From Desertivirga xinjiangensis (lineage in GTDB: Bacteria; Bacteroidota; Bacteroidia; Sphingobacteriales; Sphingobacteriaceae): a DNA stretch of 64,000 bases. The notes under the pieces were generated by a model. It made no database searches. It had not been told where the DNA came from and saw only the letters and a program-made list of their open reading frames with translations. This document shows, in pieces, positions 53,606 through 62,459 of this stretch (positions within the stretch are counted from its first letter, which is position 1; the number at the start of each line of letters is the position of its first letter). The position numbers and the translations under genes are program-made. The stretch spans positions 868,001-932,000 of the forward strand of contig NZ_JAFMZP010000001.1 in the NCBI RefSeq assembly GCF_024436435.1. Reading direction: 5' to 3'.

Positions 53606-54808
53606 ATGAATATATTTGTAATTAACTCAGGCAGCAGTTCCATCAAATACCAGTTGTTTAAAATGCCCTCGGAACAGCCCATCTGCAGCGGCCTCGTAGA
53701 GAGAATAGGACTGGAAAATTCCATCATTACCCATAAGGTATATGCAGATGGTTCAGAAAAAGTTATCAGCAGGGTTTTAGATTTGGCGGATCATGAGGCT
53801 GGTATGCTTGAGGTTGGACACCTGCTGACAGAGCCGGGAATAGGAGTTATACAAAATCCGGAAGAGATAGAGGTAGTAGGGCACCGGGTGGTGCATGGAG
53901 GAGAGAGCTTTTCGGAAACTACAGTTATTACACCACAGGTTAAAGAGGAGATAAAAAAGTTGTTTCCGCTTGCACCTCTGCATAATCCGGGGCACTATCT
54001 GGGGATCGAAGTAGCCGAAAAGATCTTCACAAAGGCTACCCAAATTGTTGTATTTGATACAGCCTTTCATCAAACCATGCCCGAGAAGGCTTATCGTTAT
54101 GCCATTCCGGAATCTTATTACACGGACTATGGTATCAGAGTGTATGGTTTCCATGGAACCAGTCATAAGTATGTATCGGGACAGGCGCTGCAATATCTGA
54201 ATAATCCGGATGCCAAAGTTATTACTATCCATTTGGGGAATGGCTGCAGCATGGCGGCTATTAAAGCCGGCGAGTGCATAGACACCAGTATGGGATTGGG
54301 TCCTCTGGACGGCCTGGTAATGGGTACAAGGAGCGGAAATATTGATGCTTCAGTGGTGTTCCACCTGGTGTCGCACCTGGGTTATGATATAGAACAGGTG
54401 AGCAATCTGCTTAATAAGCGCAGCGGTATGCTTGGTTTAACCGGGTATAGTGATATGCGGGATATTACTAAGTCGATGAATGAAGGCAATGACAAAGCAA
54501 GGCTGGCTTATGATATGTATGCTTACCGGATCAAAAAGTATATTGGATCGTACGCAGCAGCACTTGGCGGATTGGATGCCATTGTTTTCACAGCCGGTGT
54601 AGGAGAAAATGATGCCTATACCAGGGAATTAGTTTGCAGCGAAATGGAGTTCTTCGGTATTCAGCTGGATATCGAGAAAAATAAATTGCGTGGCCCGGGA
54701 ATTCGTGAAATTAGCGTTGAAAACTCTCCGGCAAAAGTTTTAATAGTTCCTACTAACGAGGAGCTTGAAATTGCGAATCAATGTGTTGAGCTGCTTTGCC
54801 AGGCATGA
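53606..54808 (+). CDS. ackA: Acetate kinase
   Basis: A 400-residue ASKHA-fold kinase that makes ATP and acetate from acetyl phosphate. Signatures are VINSGSSSIKYQLF at the N-terminus, VVHGGESFS, FDTAFHQTMPEKAYRYAIP, GFHGTSHKYVS, HLGNGCSMAAI, and the C-terminal FTAGVGEND. Length is exactly typical. It is co-transcribed with pta and followed by a strong terminator. Confidence 0.96.
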   Translation: MNIFVINSGSSSIKYQLFKMPSEQPICSGLVERIGLENSIITHKVYADGSEKVISRVLDLADHEAGMLEVGHLLTEPGIGVIQNPEEIEVVGHRVVHGGESFSETTVITPQVKEEIKKLFPLAPLHNPGHYLGIEVAEKIFTKATQIVVFDTAFHQTMPEKAYRYAIPESYYTDYGIRVYGFHGTSHKYVSGQALQYLNNPDAKVITIHLGNGCSMAAIKAGECIDTSMGLGPLDGLVMGTRSGNIDASVVFHLVSHLGYDIEQVSNLLNKRSGMLGLTGYSDMRDITKSMNEGNDKARLAYDMYAYRIKKYIGSYAAALGGLDAIVFTAGVGENDAYTRELVCSEMEFFGIQLDIEKNKLRGPGIREISVENSPAKVLIVPTNEELEIANQCVELLCQA

Positions 54809-54911
54809 TTTGATTTCTTCGATTGTTGTTTGCTTGAAGGCTGCTTCCGCTCGCGCACTTATGCCGCGTGTGTCCGAATAGCCAAAAATATTCACAAACC
54901 TTTTTATCACA

Positions 54912-54937
54912 GGCTGCCTTAGGGCAGCCTTTTTTTT
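54912..54937 (+). terminator. Rho-independent terminator after ackA
   Basis: GGCTGCC (54912-54918) and GGCAGCC (54923-54929) form a tight hairpin followed by eight Ts. Confidence 0.88.
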
Positions 54938-54977
54938 GAAAAATTTTTACAAAGAGAACTTTAATCAATTATTAACA

Positions 54978-55020
54978 TGACCAAGATCATTCCTTGTTTA
55001 TCAAAGGCTCTGTTACTTTG
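54978..55020 (+). promoter_or_regulatory. CRP/FNR-type site plus -7 box of the OFA transporter
   Basis: Dyad TGAC-caag-ATCA at 54978-54989 and 8-mer TTACTTTG at 55013-55020, again 35 nt apart start to start. A TTG at 54994-54996 is 16 nt upstream of the -7 box. Confidence 0.6.
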
Positions 55021-55039
55021 ATATCAATTAAAATAAGGT

Positions 55040-56320
55040 ATGACAAGAGTGAAGAACAGGTGGTTAATTGCCGCTTCTGCAGTTGGTATACATATAAGTA
55101 TCGGATCTGTTTACGCATGGAGTGTTTACACAAAACCTTTAATAGAGAAGCTGGGATGGGGATTAAAGGAAACACAATTTACATTTAGTTTAGCAATTTT
55201 TTTTCTGGGTATTTCTGCAGCCTTTCTTGGACGTTTCCTGGAGAAACAGAGTCCACGGAAATCGGGGTTGCTGGCTGCCATTTTTTTCGGTGCAGGTATA
55301 GCAGGTTCAGGTCTGGCCATCAAAATGGCCTCACTGCCACTTTTGTACCTGTCTTATGGCGTTTTAGGAGGTATAGGATTGGGTATCGGATACATTACAC
55401 CGGTATCCTCCCTTGTTAAATGGTTCCCCGACAAGCGGGGACTGGCATCCGGTCTTGCGATTATGGGATTCGGCTTTGCCGCGCTTATCAGCGGCCCCCT
55501 GGTGGTTAAGCTGATTCCAGCTGTTGGTATAGATAATACATTTTTTATAATGGGAGCAGCGTATTTTGTGGTTATCTTTCTTTCTTCCCGTTACCTTGCT
55601 GCACCCCCTGAAGGCTGGTCGCCCGGTGGGGGGCAGACTAAGGTTTTGTCAAAGAGTGGAACGGATAATGCAGCAGGCTGGCTGACGGCAAATGAAGCTA
55701 TCAAAACCAGACGCTTCTGGTATCTGTGGGCTATGTTCTTTATTAACATAAGCTGTGGGATAACGATCATTTCAGTGGCTTCACCTATGGCGCAGGATTT
55801 TGCTGGACTGAGTGCGGTTGCTGCAGCCGCCATGGTGGGTTTCATGGGAATATTTAATGGTGGAGGCCGTATAGGCTGGGCGACATTCTCTGACTTTATC
55901 GGCAGACCAAACACTTTTACCCTGTTTTTTATAATACAGATCATCGCCTATTTCTTCCTTCCGGGTATCCATCATCCTGTACTTTTTCAATGTGTTATAT
56001 TTTTGATCATTTCCTGTTATGGGGCTGGCTTTTCAACGGTTCCCCCATATATCGGCGACATGTTCGGTACTAAAGAGCTCGGAACAATACTCGGATATAT
56101 TTTAACCGCCTGGGCTGCTGCCGGGATGGCCGGACCCTTGCTGGCGGCCTGGATTCGTACAGCAACTAGTAGTTACAATGGAGTCCTGTATGGCTTTGCA
56201 GGGTTATTGTTACTAGGGCTTTTGATATCATTCCTGATCAGGTTAGAGATAAAACGTGCTGAGCTAAATTTGGGCGATAAGGAAAACGAAGATCTGAACG
56301 TTTCGGCTTTTGTCGATTAA
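55040..56320 (+). CDS. OFA-family (oxalate/formate antiporter-like) MFS transporter
   Basis: A 426-residue, 12-helix MFS protein. The opening WLIAASAVGIHISIGSVYAWSVYTKPL and GGIGLGIGYITPVSSLVKWFPDKRGLASG are typical of the OFA branch, whose members exchange small carboxylates. It lies between ackA and pflB and shares their promoter architecture, so formate (the PflB product) or a related acid is the reasonable substrate. This is inferred from context, not from binding residues. Confidence 0.87.
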   Translation: MTRVKNRWLIAASAVGIHISIGSVYAWSVYTKPLIEKLGWGLKETQFTFSLAIFFLGISAAFLGRFLEKQSPRKSGLLAAIFFGAGIAGSGLAIKMASLPLLYLSYGVLGGIGLGIGYITPVSSLVKWFPDKRGLASGLAIMGFGFAALISGPLVVKLIPAVGIDNTFFIMGAAYFVVIFLSSRYLAAPPEGWSPGGGQTKVLSKSGTDNAAGWLTANEAIKTRRFWYLWAMFFINISCGITIISVASPMAQDFAGLSAVAAAAMVGFMGIFNGGGRIGWATFSDFIGRPNTFTLFFIIQIIAYFFLPGIHHPVLFQCVIFLIISCYGAGFSTVPPYIGDMFGTKELGTILGYILTAWAAAGMAGPLLAAWIRTATSSYNGVLYGFAGLLLLGLLISFLIRLEIKRAELNLGDKENEDLNVSAFVD

Positions 56321-56363
56321 ATAAATGAATAAACGATTTCGGTTAGTTTGGTTAGTAAAAGTT

Positions 56364-56393
56364 CCCGGGCATCCCCAAAAGTCCGGGGCTTTT
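56364..56393 (+). terminator. Weak terminator-like hairpin after the OFA gene
   Basis: CCCGG (56364-56368) can pair with CCGGG (56383-56387), followed by gctttt. Short stem, so modest confidence. Confidence 0.4.
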
Positions 56394-56435
56394 CATTAAA
56401 GAACTCCTGTTTAGATCAAAGATCATCCCGGATCG

Positions 56436-56478
56436 TGATGCAGATCATTCTTATCAGGCCATTACCCCTGTATTTTTG
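56436..56478 (+). promoter_or_regulatory. CRP/FNR-type site plus -7 box of pflB
   Basis: Dyad TGAT-gcag-ATCA at 56436-56447, close to the FNR consensus TTGAT-N4-ATCAA, and an exact -7 box TATTTTTG at 56471-56478. Start-to-start distance is 35 nt. No -33 TTG is visible, in keeping with an activator-dependent promoter. Confidence 0.7.
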
Positions 56479-56499
56479 AAAATATAAAAACACAATAGT

Positions 56500-58734
56500 A
56501 TGGAAACAGATGTCACATGTATCCCTTTTCAATCCGGTGAATGGAATACAGCTATCAATGTTTATGATTTCGTAGTAAAAAATATTAGGCCTTATACCGG
56601 CGATGCTACCTTTCTTCGTGGGCCTTCTGAAAGAACAAACAGGTTATGGGAGGTAAGCAAACTCTCTTTATTGCAGGAAAGACAGAATAATGGAATTCTG
56701 GCAATTGATACTGAAACAATTTCAAATATTACGGCCTTTGGACCAGGATATATTAAAAAAGAGGATGAGGTAATTGTTGGTCTTCAAACCGATCAGCTGC
56801 TTAAACGCGCAATGAAGCCCTTTGGTGGTGTCAAACTGGTTGAATCAGCTGTAAAGGAACGAGGATTAAATGTTTCGGAACGTGTGCTAGACATATTCAC
56901 TTATGCAAAAAATCATAATGAGGGGGTATTTAGTGCCTACGACGCTGAGATCCGTGCATTTCGTTCTAAACACGTTTTAACCGGTTTGCCTGACAACTAT
57001 GCCCGTGGCCGTATAATAGGTGATTTCCGGAGGTTGGCACTGTATGGTGTAAATCAGATCGTCAAATTCAAAAAAGCTGATCTGGCTAAGGTTGAAGGTG
57101 AAATGACTGAGCATAAAGTACGTCTGCGCGAAGAAATTAACGCCCAGATCAGTGCTTTAAACGATATGCTAAAAATGGCTTCCTCTTATGGGTTTGACAT
57201 TAGTCGTCCGGCAGGAAATGCCGCAGAAGCCGTGCAATGGGTGTATTTCGCGTACCTTGCAGCGGTTAAGGAACAGGACGGTGCCGCCATGTCTTTGGGT
57301 AATGTTTCATCTTTCCTCGACATCTACATAGAGCGTGATATAGAATCAGGATTGTTAGATGAAGAAGGTGCTCAGGAACTAATAGACCAGTTTGTTATGA
57401 AATTACGGCTGGTTCGACACCTACGCCCTGCTTCTTATGACGAGATCTTTGGAGGCGATCCTACATGGGTAACTGAATCTATAGGCGGTACTTTCCATGA
57501 CGGACGCACTAAAGTGACACGGACATCATTCCGCTTTTTGCAAACTTTATACAATCTGGGTGCTTCTCCAGAGCCTAATCTAACAGTTCTCTGGTCGGAA
57601 AACCTTCCTGAAGGCTTTAAAAAATTCTGTGCTCAGGTGTCTATTGATACTTCTTCAATTCAATATGAGAATGATGATCTGATGCGCGGAAGCCGCGGTT
57701 CAGACGATTATGGTATCGCGTGTTGTGTTTCATATCAGGAAATAGGAAAGTCTATACAACACTTTGGCGCCAGGGCAAACCTTCCTAAAGCCTTATTGAT
57801 TGCATTGAACGCGGGCAGGGAAGAACATGATGGGGTTGAAGTGATCAAAAATATCCCGGTAATTCCTGATGGTGTTCTTGACTATGATGTTGTGTGGGAT
57901 GTATTCAAACGCACCTTGTCTGAGCTTGCACGGGTATATGCAAAAGCAATGTATATCATCCATTATATGCACGACAGGTATTATTATGAAAGAGCTCAGA
58001 TGGCCTTCGTGGATACAGACCCTCACATTGACATCGCATATGGCGCAGCAGGGATCTCCATAATTGCCGACTCTCTTGCAGCGATCAAATATGCTAAAGT
58101 AACTCCTGTTCGTAATGAAAATGGATTAACAGTAGACTTTAAAATAGAAGGTGAATATCCACAGTATGGTAATGACGACGATCGCGTGGACAATATAGCT
58201 AAGCAAGTAACCTCTTTCTTTATAACTGAGCTCAGGAAACATGCGACCTATAAAGATTCAACTCCAACGCTGTCTTTGCTTACAATTACTTCTAATGTGA
58301 TGTATGGCACAAACACCGGTGCTACTCCAGATGGAAGAAAAGCAGGCGCGCCATTTGCGCCAGGAGCAAATCCGATGCACGGCCGCGATTGCAGCGGAGC
58401 TATAGCCTCTTTAAATTCTGTTTGTAAACTGGATTATAATGATGCCCAGGACGGAATATCCAATACATTTTCAATGATTCCGAAATCACTTGGGGACAGT
58501 CGCGACGAGCAGGTAAATAATCTCACCCATACGCTGGAAGGTTATTTTAAACAAGGGGCTCACCATTTAAACGTTAACGTCTTAAACAGAGAAACGCTGA
58601 TGGATGCTTATGAACACCCTGAAAATTATCCGCAACTAACAATCAGAGTCTCTGGTTATGCGGTGAATTTCGTAAGGCTTTCAAGAGCTCACCAGCTGGA
58701 AGTAATTACCCGCACATTCCATGAAACTTTGTAG
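56500..58734 (+). CDS. pflB: Formate acetyltransferase (pyruvate formate-lyase)
   Basis: A 744-residue glycyl-radical enzyme that splits pyruvate and CoA into acetyl-CoA and formate without oxygen. The catalytic cysteine pair is C408-C409 in [12 protein letters not shown]. The radical glycine is G719 in [13 protein letters not shown] near the C-terminus. Length and both sites are those of true PflB rather than of a diol dehydratase paralogue. It needs the activase encoded next. Its promoter carries the most FNR-like dyad of the window. Confidence 0.96.
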   Translation: METDVTCIPFQSGEWNTAINVYDFVVKNIRPYTGDATFLRGPSERTNRLWEVSKLSLLQERQNNGILAIDTETISNITAFGPGYIKKEDEVIVGLQTDQLLKRAMKPFGGVKLVESAVKERGLNVSERVLDIFTYAKNHNEGVFSAYDAEIRAFRSKHVLTGLPDNYARGRIIGDFRRLALYGVNQIVKFKKADLAKVEGEMTEHKVRLREEINAQISALNDMLKMASSYGFDISRPAGNAAEAVQWVYFAYLAAVKEQDGAAMSLGNVSSFLDIYIERDIESGLLDEEGAQELIDQFVMKLRLVRHLRPASYDEIFGGDPTWVTESIGGTFHDGRTKVTRTSFRFLQTLYNLGASPEPNLTVLWSENLPEGFKKFCAQVSIDTSSIQYENDDLMRGSRGSDDYGIACCVSYQEIGKSIQHFGARANLPKALLIALNAGREEHDGVEVIKNIPVIPDGVLDYDVVWDVFKRTLSELARVYAKAMYIIHYMHDRYYYERAQMAFVDTDPHIDIAYGAAGISIIADSLAAIKYAKVTPVRNENGLTVDFKIEGEYPQYGNDDDRVDNIAKQVTSFFITELRKHATYKDSTPTLSLLTITSNVMYGTNTGATPDGRKAGAPFAPGANPMHGRDCSGAIASLNSVCKLDYNDAQDGISNTFSMIPKSLGDSRDEQVNNLTHTLEGYFKQGAHHLNVNVLNRETLMDAYEHPENYPQLTIRVSGYAVNFVRLSRAHQLEVITRTFHETL

Positions 58735-58757
58735 GTAATGTTGTTTTTTAGTTCGAT

Positions 58758-58790
58758 AGAGTCAGGTCCTTAAACCGGCCTGACTCTTTT
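58758..58790 (+). terminator. Terminator between pflB and pflA
   Basis: AGAGTCAGG (58758-58766) pairs with CCTGACTCT (58779-58787) and is followed by TTTT. It may attenuate rather than abolish expression of pflA, which starts 29 nt later. Confidence 0.7.
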
Positions 58791-58818
58791 GTTATATTGA
58801 CCATAACATAATATAAAG

Positions 58819-59600
58819 ATGTATTTTCCCCTACAGGACATTGAAGCCGCCCGGCTGAATGTTAATGATCCGGAACACCTAAGAATACATTCTCTCGAAA
58901 CTTTTGGTACCCATGATGGCCCCGGAATACGAATGGTCGTTTTTGTACAGGGGTGCCAGTTTCGTTGTCTCTATTGCCAGAATCCCGATTCGATAGATGT
59001 GAAGGGTGGAACTCTTGTTGAAATAGAGGAATTAGTAAAAAGAGCTGTTCGCCAGAAGAATTACTTTGGCGCCGAGGGAGGTGTAACTGTATCCGGGGGT
59101 GAGCCGCTGCTTCAGCGGAGTAAGCTTACCCACTTTTTAAAGAACTACATAAGCAGGGGATTAACACCTGCCTTGATTCAAATGGCCGTTTAAATACGCC
59201 CGAGGTTCACGAACTTTTGGAACACACAGACCTGTTACTTCTGGATGTTAAACATATTGATGATAAGTGGCACAGGGAATTAACAGGGCAGTCAAATAAG
59301 AATACGCTTGCTCTTGCTGAGTACCGGGAATCTACGGGCAAAAGAATGTGGTTGAGGTATGTTCTGGTACCAGGATGGTCTGACCAGCTTGAATTTATTG
59401 AGCAGTGGGCACAGCGTTTTGCTGAATATAAAACTGTCGATCGGGTAGAGATAATTCCCTTTCATCAATTAGGTATGCATAAGTGGCAATTGATGAATCT
59501 GGAATATCCGCTAAAGGATACGAATTCCCCGTCTGAAGAAAGCAAACAGGTTACCAAAGCTATCTTTGAGAAGTACTTCAACAATGTTATTCTGAAATAA
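58819..59600 (+). pseudogene. pflA: PflB-activating radical SAM enzyme, coding region in two frames (-1 shift)
   Basis: The activase installs the glycyl radical on PflB. Frame one starts at ATG 58819 and includes the radical-SAM cluster motif C46-x3-C50-x2-C53 (CQFRCLYC) and the EGGVTVSGGEPLLQ region, but stops at 59193. Continuing in the -1 frame from 59142 gives ELHKQGINTCLDSNGRLN, DVKHIDD and IPFHQLGMHKW, a normal activase C-terminus ending at 59600. The joined product is 260 residues, a typical length. The join is at the heptamer T TTA AAG. Possible readings are a lost T in a T5 run (mutation or sequencing error) or programmed -1 frameshifting. The sequence alone does not decide. Both halves look under coding constraint. 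Confidence 0.85.
59136..59142 (+). other. Slippery heptamer T TTA AAG in pflA
   Basis: In the zero frame the codons are ttt tta aag, so the heptamer has the X XXY YYZ form used for -1 frameshifting. Slipping here exactly restores the activase frame (next codon gaa at 59142). Ten bases downstream a hairpin, GCAGG (59153-59157) with CCTGC (59167-59171), could act as a weak stimulator. Confidence 0.5.
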
Positions 59601-59610
59601 GCTTTATTGG

Positions 59611-59675
59611 TGATTACTATCATCTCAGGCTTTGATGTGTATCATACGCTTAGTGTATACTTTACACGAACTTTA
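59611..59675 (+). promoter_or_regulatory. Tandem CRP/FNR-type sites and -7 box of adhE
   Basis: Distal dyad TGAT-tact-ATCA at 59611-59622 and proximal dyad TGAT-gtgt-ATCA at 59633-59644, centres 22 bp apart (two helical turns). The 8-mer GAACTTTA at 59668-59675 sits at the -7 position, 35 nt from the proximal dyad start as in the other fermentation promoters. It matches the TAnnTTTG box poorly, which suggests strong activator dependence. The leader to the ATG is about 70 nt. Confidence 0.55.
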
Positions 59676-59752
59676 TAGAAGTAATAGTCAGTCACTCTAT
59701 GATTGCTTATACCCCAAATAAGTTCAGGCAGAGATGTCATTAATTCACAATT

Positions 59753-62380
59753 ATGAAAGCAAATAATTCAGACAAACTACTTCAGCAAATCGAAAAAATC
59801 AGAGAGGCGCAAAGACAATTTTCTACATTTTCCCAGGAACAGGTTGATGAGATATTCCGGCAGGCAGCTATTGCGGCCAATAATGCCAGGATTCAATTGG
59901 CAAAAATGGCTGTAGAGGAGACGGGTATGGGTTTGGTGGAAGATAAAGTGATCAAGAACCATTTCGCATCGGAATACATTTATAACCAGTATAAGAACGA
60001 GAAGACTTGTGGCGTTATAGAAAACGACGAAGCTTTTGGGATCGTTAAGATCGCGGAACCTATTGGTGTGATAGCAGCGGTGGTACCCACTACAAATCCA
60101 ACTTCTACGGCGATCTTCAAAGCCCTTATTGCTTTAAAGACACGTAATGGTATTATTTTTTCACCTCACCCAAGAGCTAAAGGTTCAACCATTGCCGCGG
60201 CAAAAATTGTGCTGGACGCTGCCGTAAAAGCCGGTGCACCGGAAGGAATCATTGGCTGGATCTCAGATCCTTCCGTCGAACTATCACAGATTGTTATGGC
60301 TCAGGCTGACTTGATCCTTGCTACCGGAGGTCCCGGCATGGTCAAGGCCGCTTATTCGTCCGGAAAACCTGCGATAGGTGTAGGAGCCGGGAACACTCCT
60401 GCCATCATTGATGAAACAGCGCATTTAAAAATGGCCGTAAATTCAGTTTTACTTTCGAAGACTTTCGACAATGGGATGATCTGTGCATCTGAACAGAGCG
60501 TAATTGTTGTTGAGAAAGTTTATGAGGAAGTTAAAAGAGAGTTTGAGGAGCGAGGTGCGTACCTGCTAAAGAAAGATGAAGTGAGTAAAGTTGGAGCTGT
60601 TCTATTGATTAATGGAATATTGAATGCAAACATCGTTGGACAATCTGCAGCTAAAATCGCCGCACTTGCGGGTATAACTGTGCCTGAAGAGACTAAGGTT
60701 CTTATAGGAGAGGTTGAATCGGTGGAACTTGAGGAGCCTTTTTCTCATGAAAAATTATCGCCGGTGTTAGCCATGTATAAGGCCAGAAACTTTGACGAAG
60801 CCCTGAATAAAGCAGTGAGGTTAGTGAAACTCGGAGGCTTTGGTCATACGTCGGTTTTATACACGGATGCTGTGGTCAGTCAGGGAAGAGTTGAAAAGTT
60901 TGGTGCTGCCATGAAGACAGGAAGAACTATCATCAATATGCCTTCTTCTCAGGGAGCGATTGGCGATATTTTTAATTTCAAACTATCACCATCATTGACT
61001 TTGGGTTGCGGTAGCTGGGGTGGTAACTCGGTATCAGAAAATGTTGGAGTTAAACATCTTTTAAATATAAAAAGCGTAGCAAAAAGAAGAGAAAATATGC
61101 TTTGGTTCAGGGTTCCGGAAAAAGTTTATTTCAAATACGGATGTCTTCCCGTCGCTTTGAGAGAATTAAAGGATCTGAACAGAAAAAGGGTATTTATAGT
61201 AACAGACAAGGTGTTGTATGAGCTAGGATTTATTGACCATGTTACAAAGGTGTTGGATGAGTTAGGCATTGAACATACTGTTTACTTTGATGTAGAACCA
61301 GATCCAACACTGGCTACTGCCAGAAAAGGGGCTGCTGAAATGGCTATCTTCAAGCCGGATACTATTATTGCTCTCGGTGGGGGATCTCCAATGGACGCGG
61401 CAAAAATTATGTGGGTCTTATATGAACATCCGCAAGAACGCTTTGAGGACCTTGCTATGCGCTTCATGGATATCCGAAAAAGGGTTTATTCCTTTCCGAA
61501 AATGGGAGGAAAAGCTCTTTTCGTAGCCATTCCTACTTCTGCTGGTACAGGTTCGGAGGTTACCCCTTTTGCGGTGATCACTGATGAGAATACGGATATT
61601 AAATACCCGTTGGCTGATTATGAGCTTACTCCGGACATTGCAATTGTCGATGCAGAATTGATGATGAACATGCCGAAGAGTCTAACCTCAGCATCAGGTA
61701 TCGACGCCTTAACTCATGCCCTGGAAGCTTACGTGTCAGTCCTGGCTTCCGAGTTTAGCAACGGTTTAGCGTTGGAAGCAATGCGCCTGATCTTTAAATA
61801 TCTTCCTGATGCTTATAACGAAGGGACAACTAATATAAAGGCCCGTGAGAAAATGGCTCATGCATCAACCATCGCCGGCATGGCCTTTGCCAATGCCTTC
61901 CTGGGAATATGTCATTCGCTCGCACATAAATTAGGGGCCACTCATCATGTTCCGCATGGAGTTGCAAATGGAATGCTGATCACTGAAGTGATTCGTTTCA
62001 ATGCTGTCGAAAATCCTCGCAAACAAGCAGCCTTCCCTCAATACAAATACCCGAATGCAAGATGGAGATACGCCAGGATCGCCGATTATCTGAACCTGGG
62101 AGGTACAACGGATGCGGAAAAAGTTGACTTGTTAATTAAGGCTATTGAGGACCTGAAAGTGAAGGTCGGTATTCCGCGCTCTATCAAAGCTTTCGGTGTA
62201 TCGGAAGCAAAATTCTATGCAAGTTTGGATGGTATGTCTGAACAGGCTTTTGATGATCAATGTACCGGAGCCAATCCGCGTTATCCTTTGATCAGTGAAC
62301 TTAAACAGCTCTATATAAAAGCCTTCGAAGGAACTGAAAGTCCGGCAGCAACAAAAGCAAAAAAGATGGAAGCATCTTAA
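59753..62380 (+). CDS. adhE: Bifunctional acetaldehyde-CoA/alcohol dehydrogenase
   Basis: An 875-residue AdhE that reduces acetyl-CoA to acetaldehyde and then to ethanol, oxidising two NADH. The N-terminal aldehyde dehydrogenase half (about 1-440) has the catalytic cysteine C244 in NGMICASEQS and the nucleotide segment VPTTNPTSTAIFKAL. The C-terminal iron alcohol dehydrogenase half (about 450-860) has GGGSPMDAAKIMW and the metal-binding HALEAYVS, HSLAHKLGATHHVPHG. Length and fusion are canonical. It works in redox balance with PflB. Confidence 0.96.
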   Translation: MKANNSDKLLQQIEKIREAQRQFSTFSQEQVDEIFRQAAIAANNARIQLAKMAVEETGMGLVEDKVIKNHFASEYIYNQYKNEKTCGVIENDEAFGIVKIAEPIGVIAAVVPTTNPTSTAIFKALIALKTRNGIIFSPHPRAKGSTIAAAKIVLDAAVKAGAPEGIIGWISDPSVELSQIVMAQADLILATGGPGMVKAAYSSGKPAIGVGAGNTPAIIDETAHLKMAVNSVLLSKTFDNGMICASEQSVIVVEKVYEEVKREFEERGAYLLKKDEVSKVGAVLLINGILNANIVGQSAAKIAALAGITVPEETKVLIGEVESVELEEPFSHEKLSPVLAMYKARNFDEALNKAVRLVKLGGFGHTSVLYTDAVVSQGRVEKFGAAMKTGRTIINMPSSQGAIGDIFNFKLSPSLTLGCGSWGGNSVSENVGVKHLLNIKSVAKRRENMLWFRVPEKVYFKYGCLPVALRELKDLNRKRVFIVTDKVLYELGFIDHVTKVLDELGIEHTVYFDVEPDPTLATARKGAAEMAIFKPDTIIALGGGSPMDAAKIMWVLYEHPQERFEDLAMRFMDIRKRVYSFPKMGGKALFVAIPTSAGTGSEVTPFAVITDENTDIKYPLADYELTPDIAIVDAELMMNMPKSLTSASGIDALTHALEAYVSVLASEFSNGLALEAMRLIFKYLPDAYNEGTTNIKAREKMAHASTIAGMAFANAFLGICHSLAHKLGATHHVPHGVANGMLITEVIRFNAVENPRKQAAFPQYKYPNARWRYARIADYLNLGGTTDAEKVDLLIKAIEDLKVKVGIPRSIKAFGVSEAKFYASLDGMSEQAFDDQCTGANPRYPLISELKQLYIKAFEGTESPAATKAKKMEAS

Positions 62381-62403
62381 TCTTAATACTTTATTGTTGA
62401 TAA

Positions 62404-62434
62404 CTGATATACCTTTCCTGAATAGGTATATCAG
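62404..62434. terminator. 11-bp dyad between adhE and thrE-type genes
   Basis: CTGATATACCT (62404-62414) and AGGTATATCAG (62424-62434) are perfectly complementary around a 9-nt loop. No T tract follows, so it may be a terminator of adhE or an operator for the exporter genes. Confidence 0.45.
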
Positions 62435-62459
62435 TCTAATAACTTAAAATAACAAAGCT

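Noticed and set aside
56341-56499. Possible small gene between the OFA transporter and pflB
   Set aside because: No open frame of useful length. The region is accounted for by a weak hairpin, the CRP/FNR-type dyad and the -7 box.
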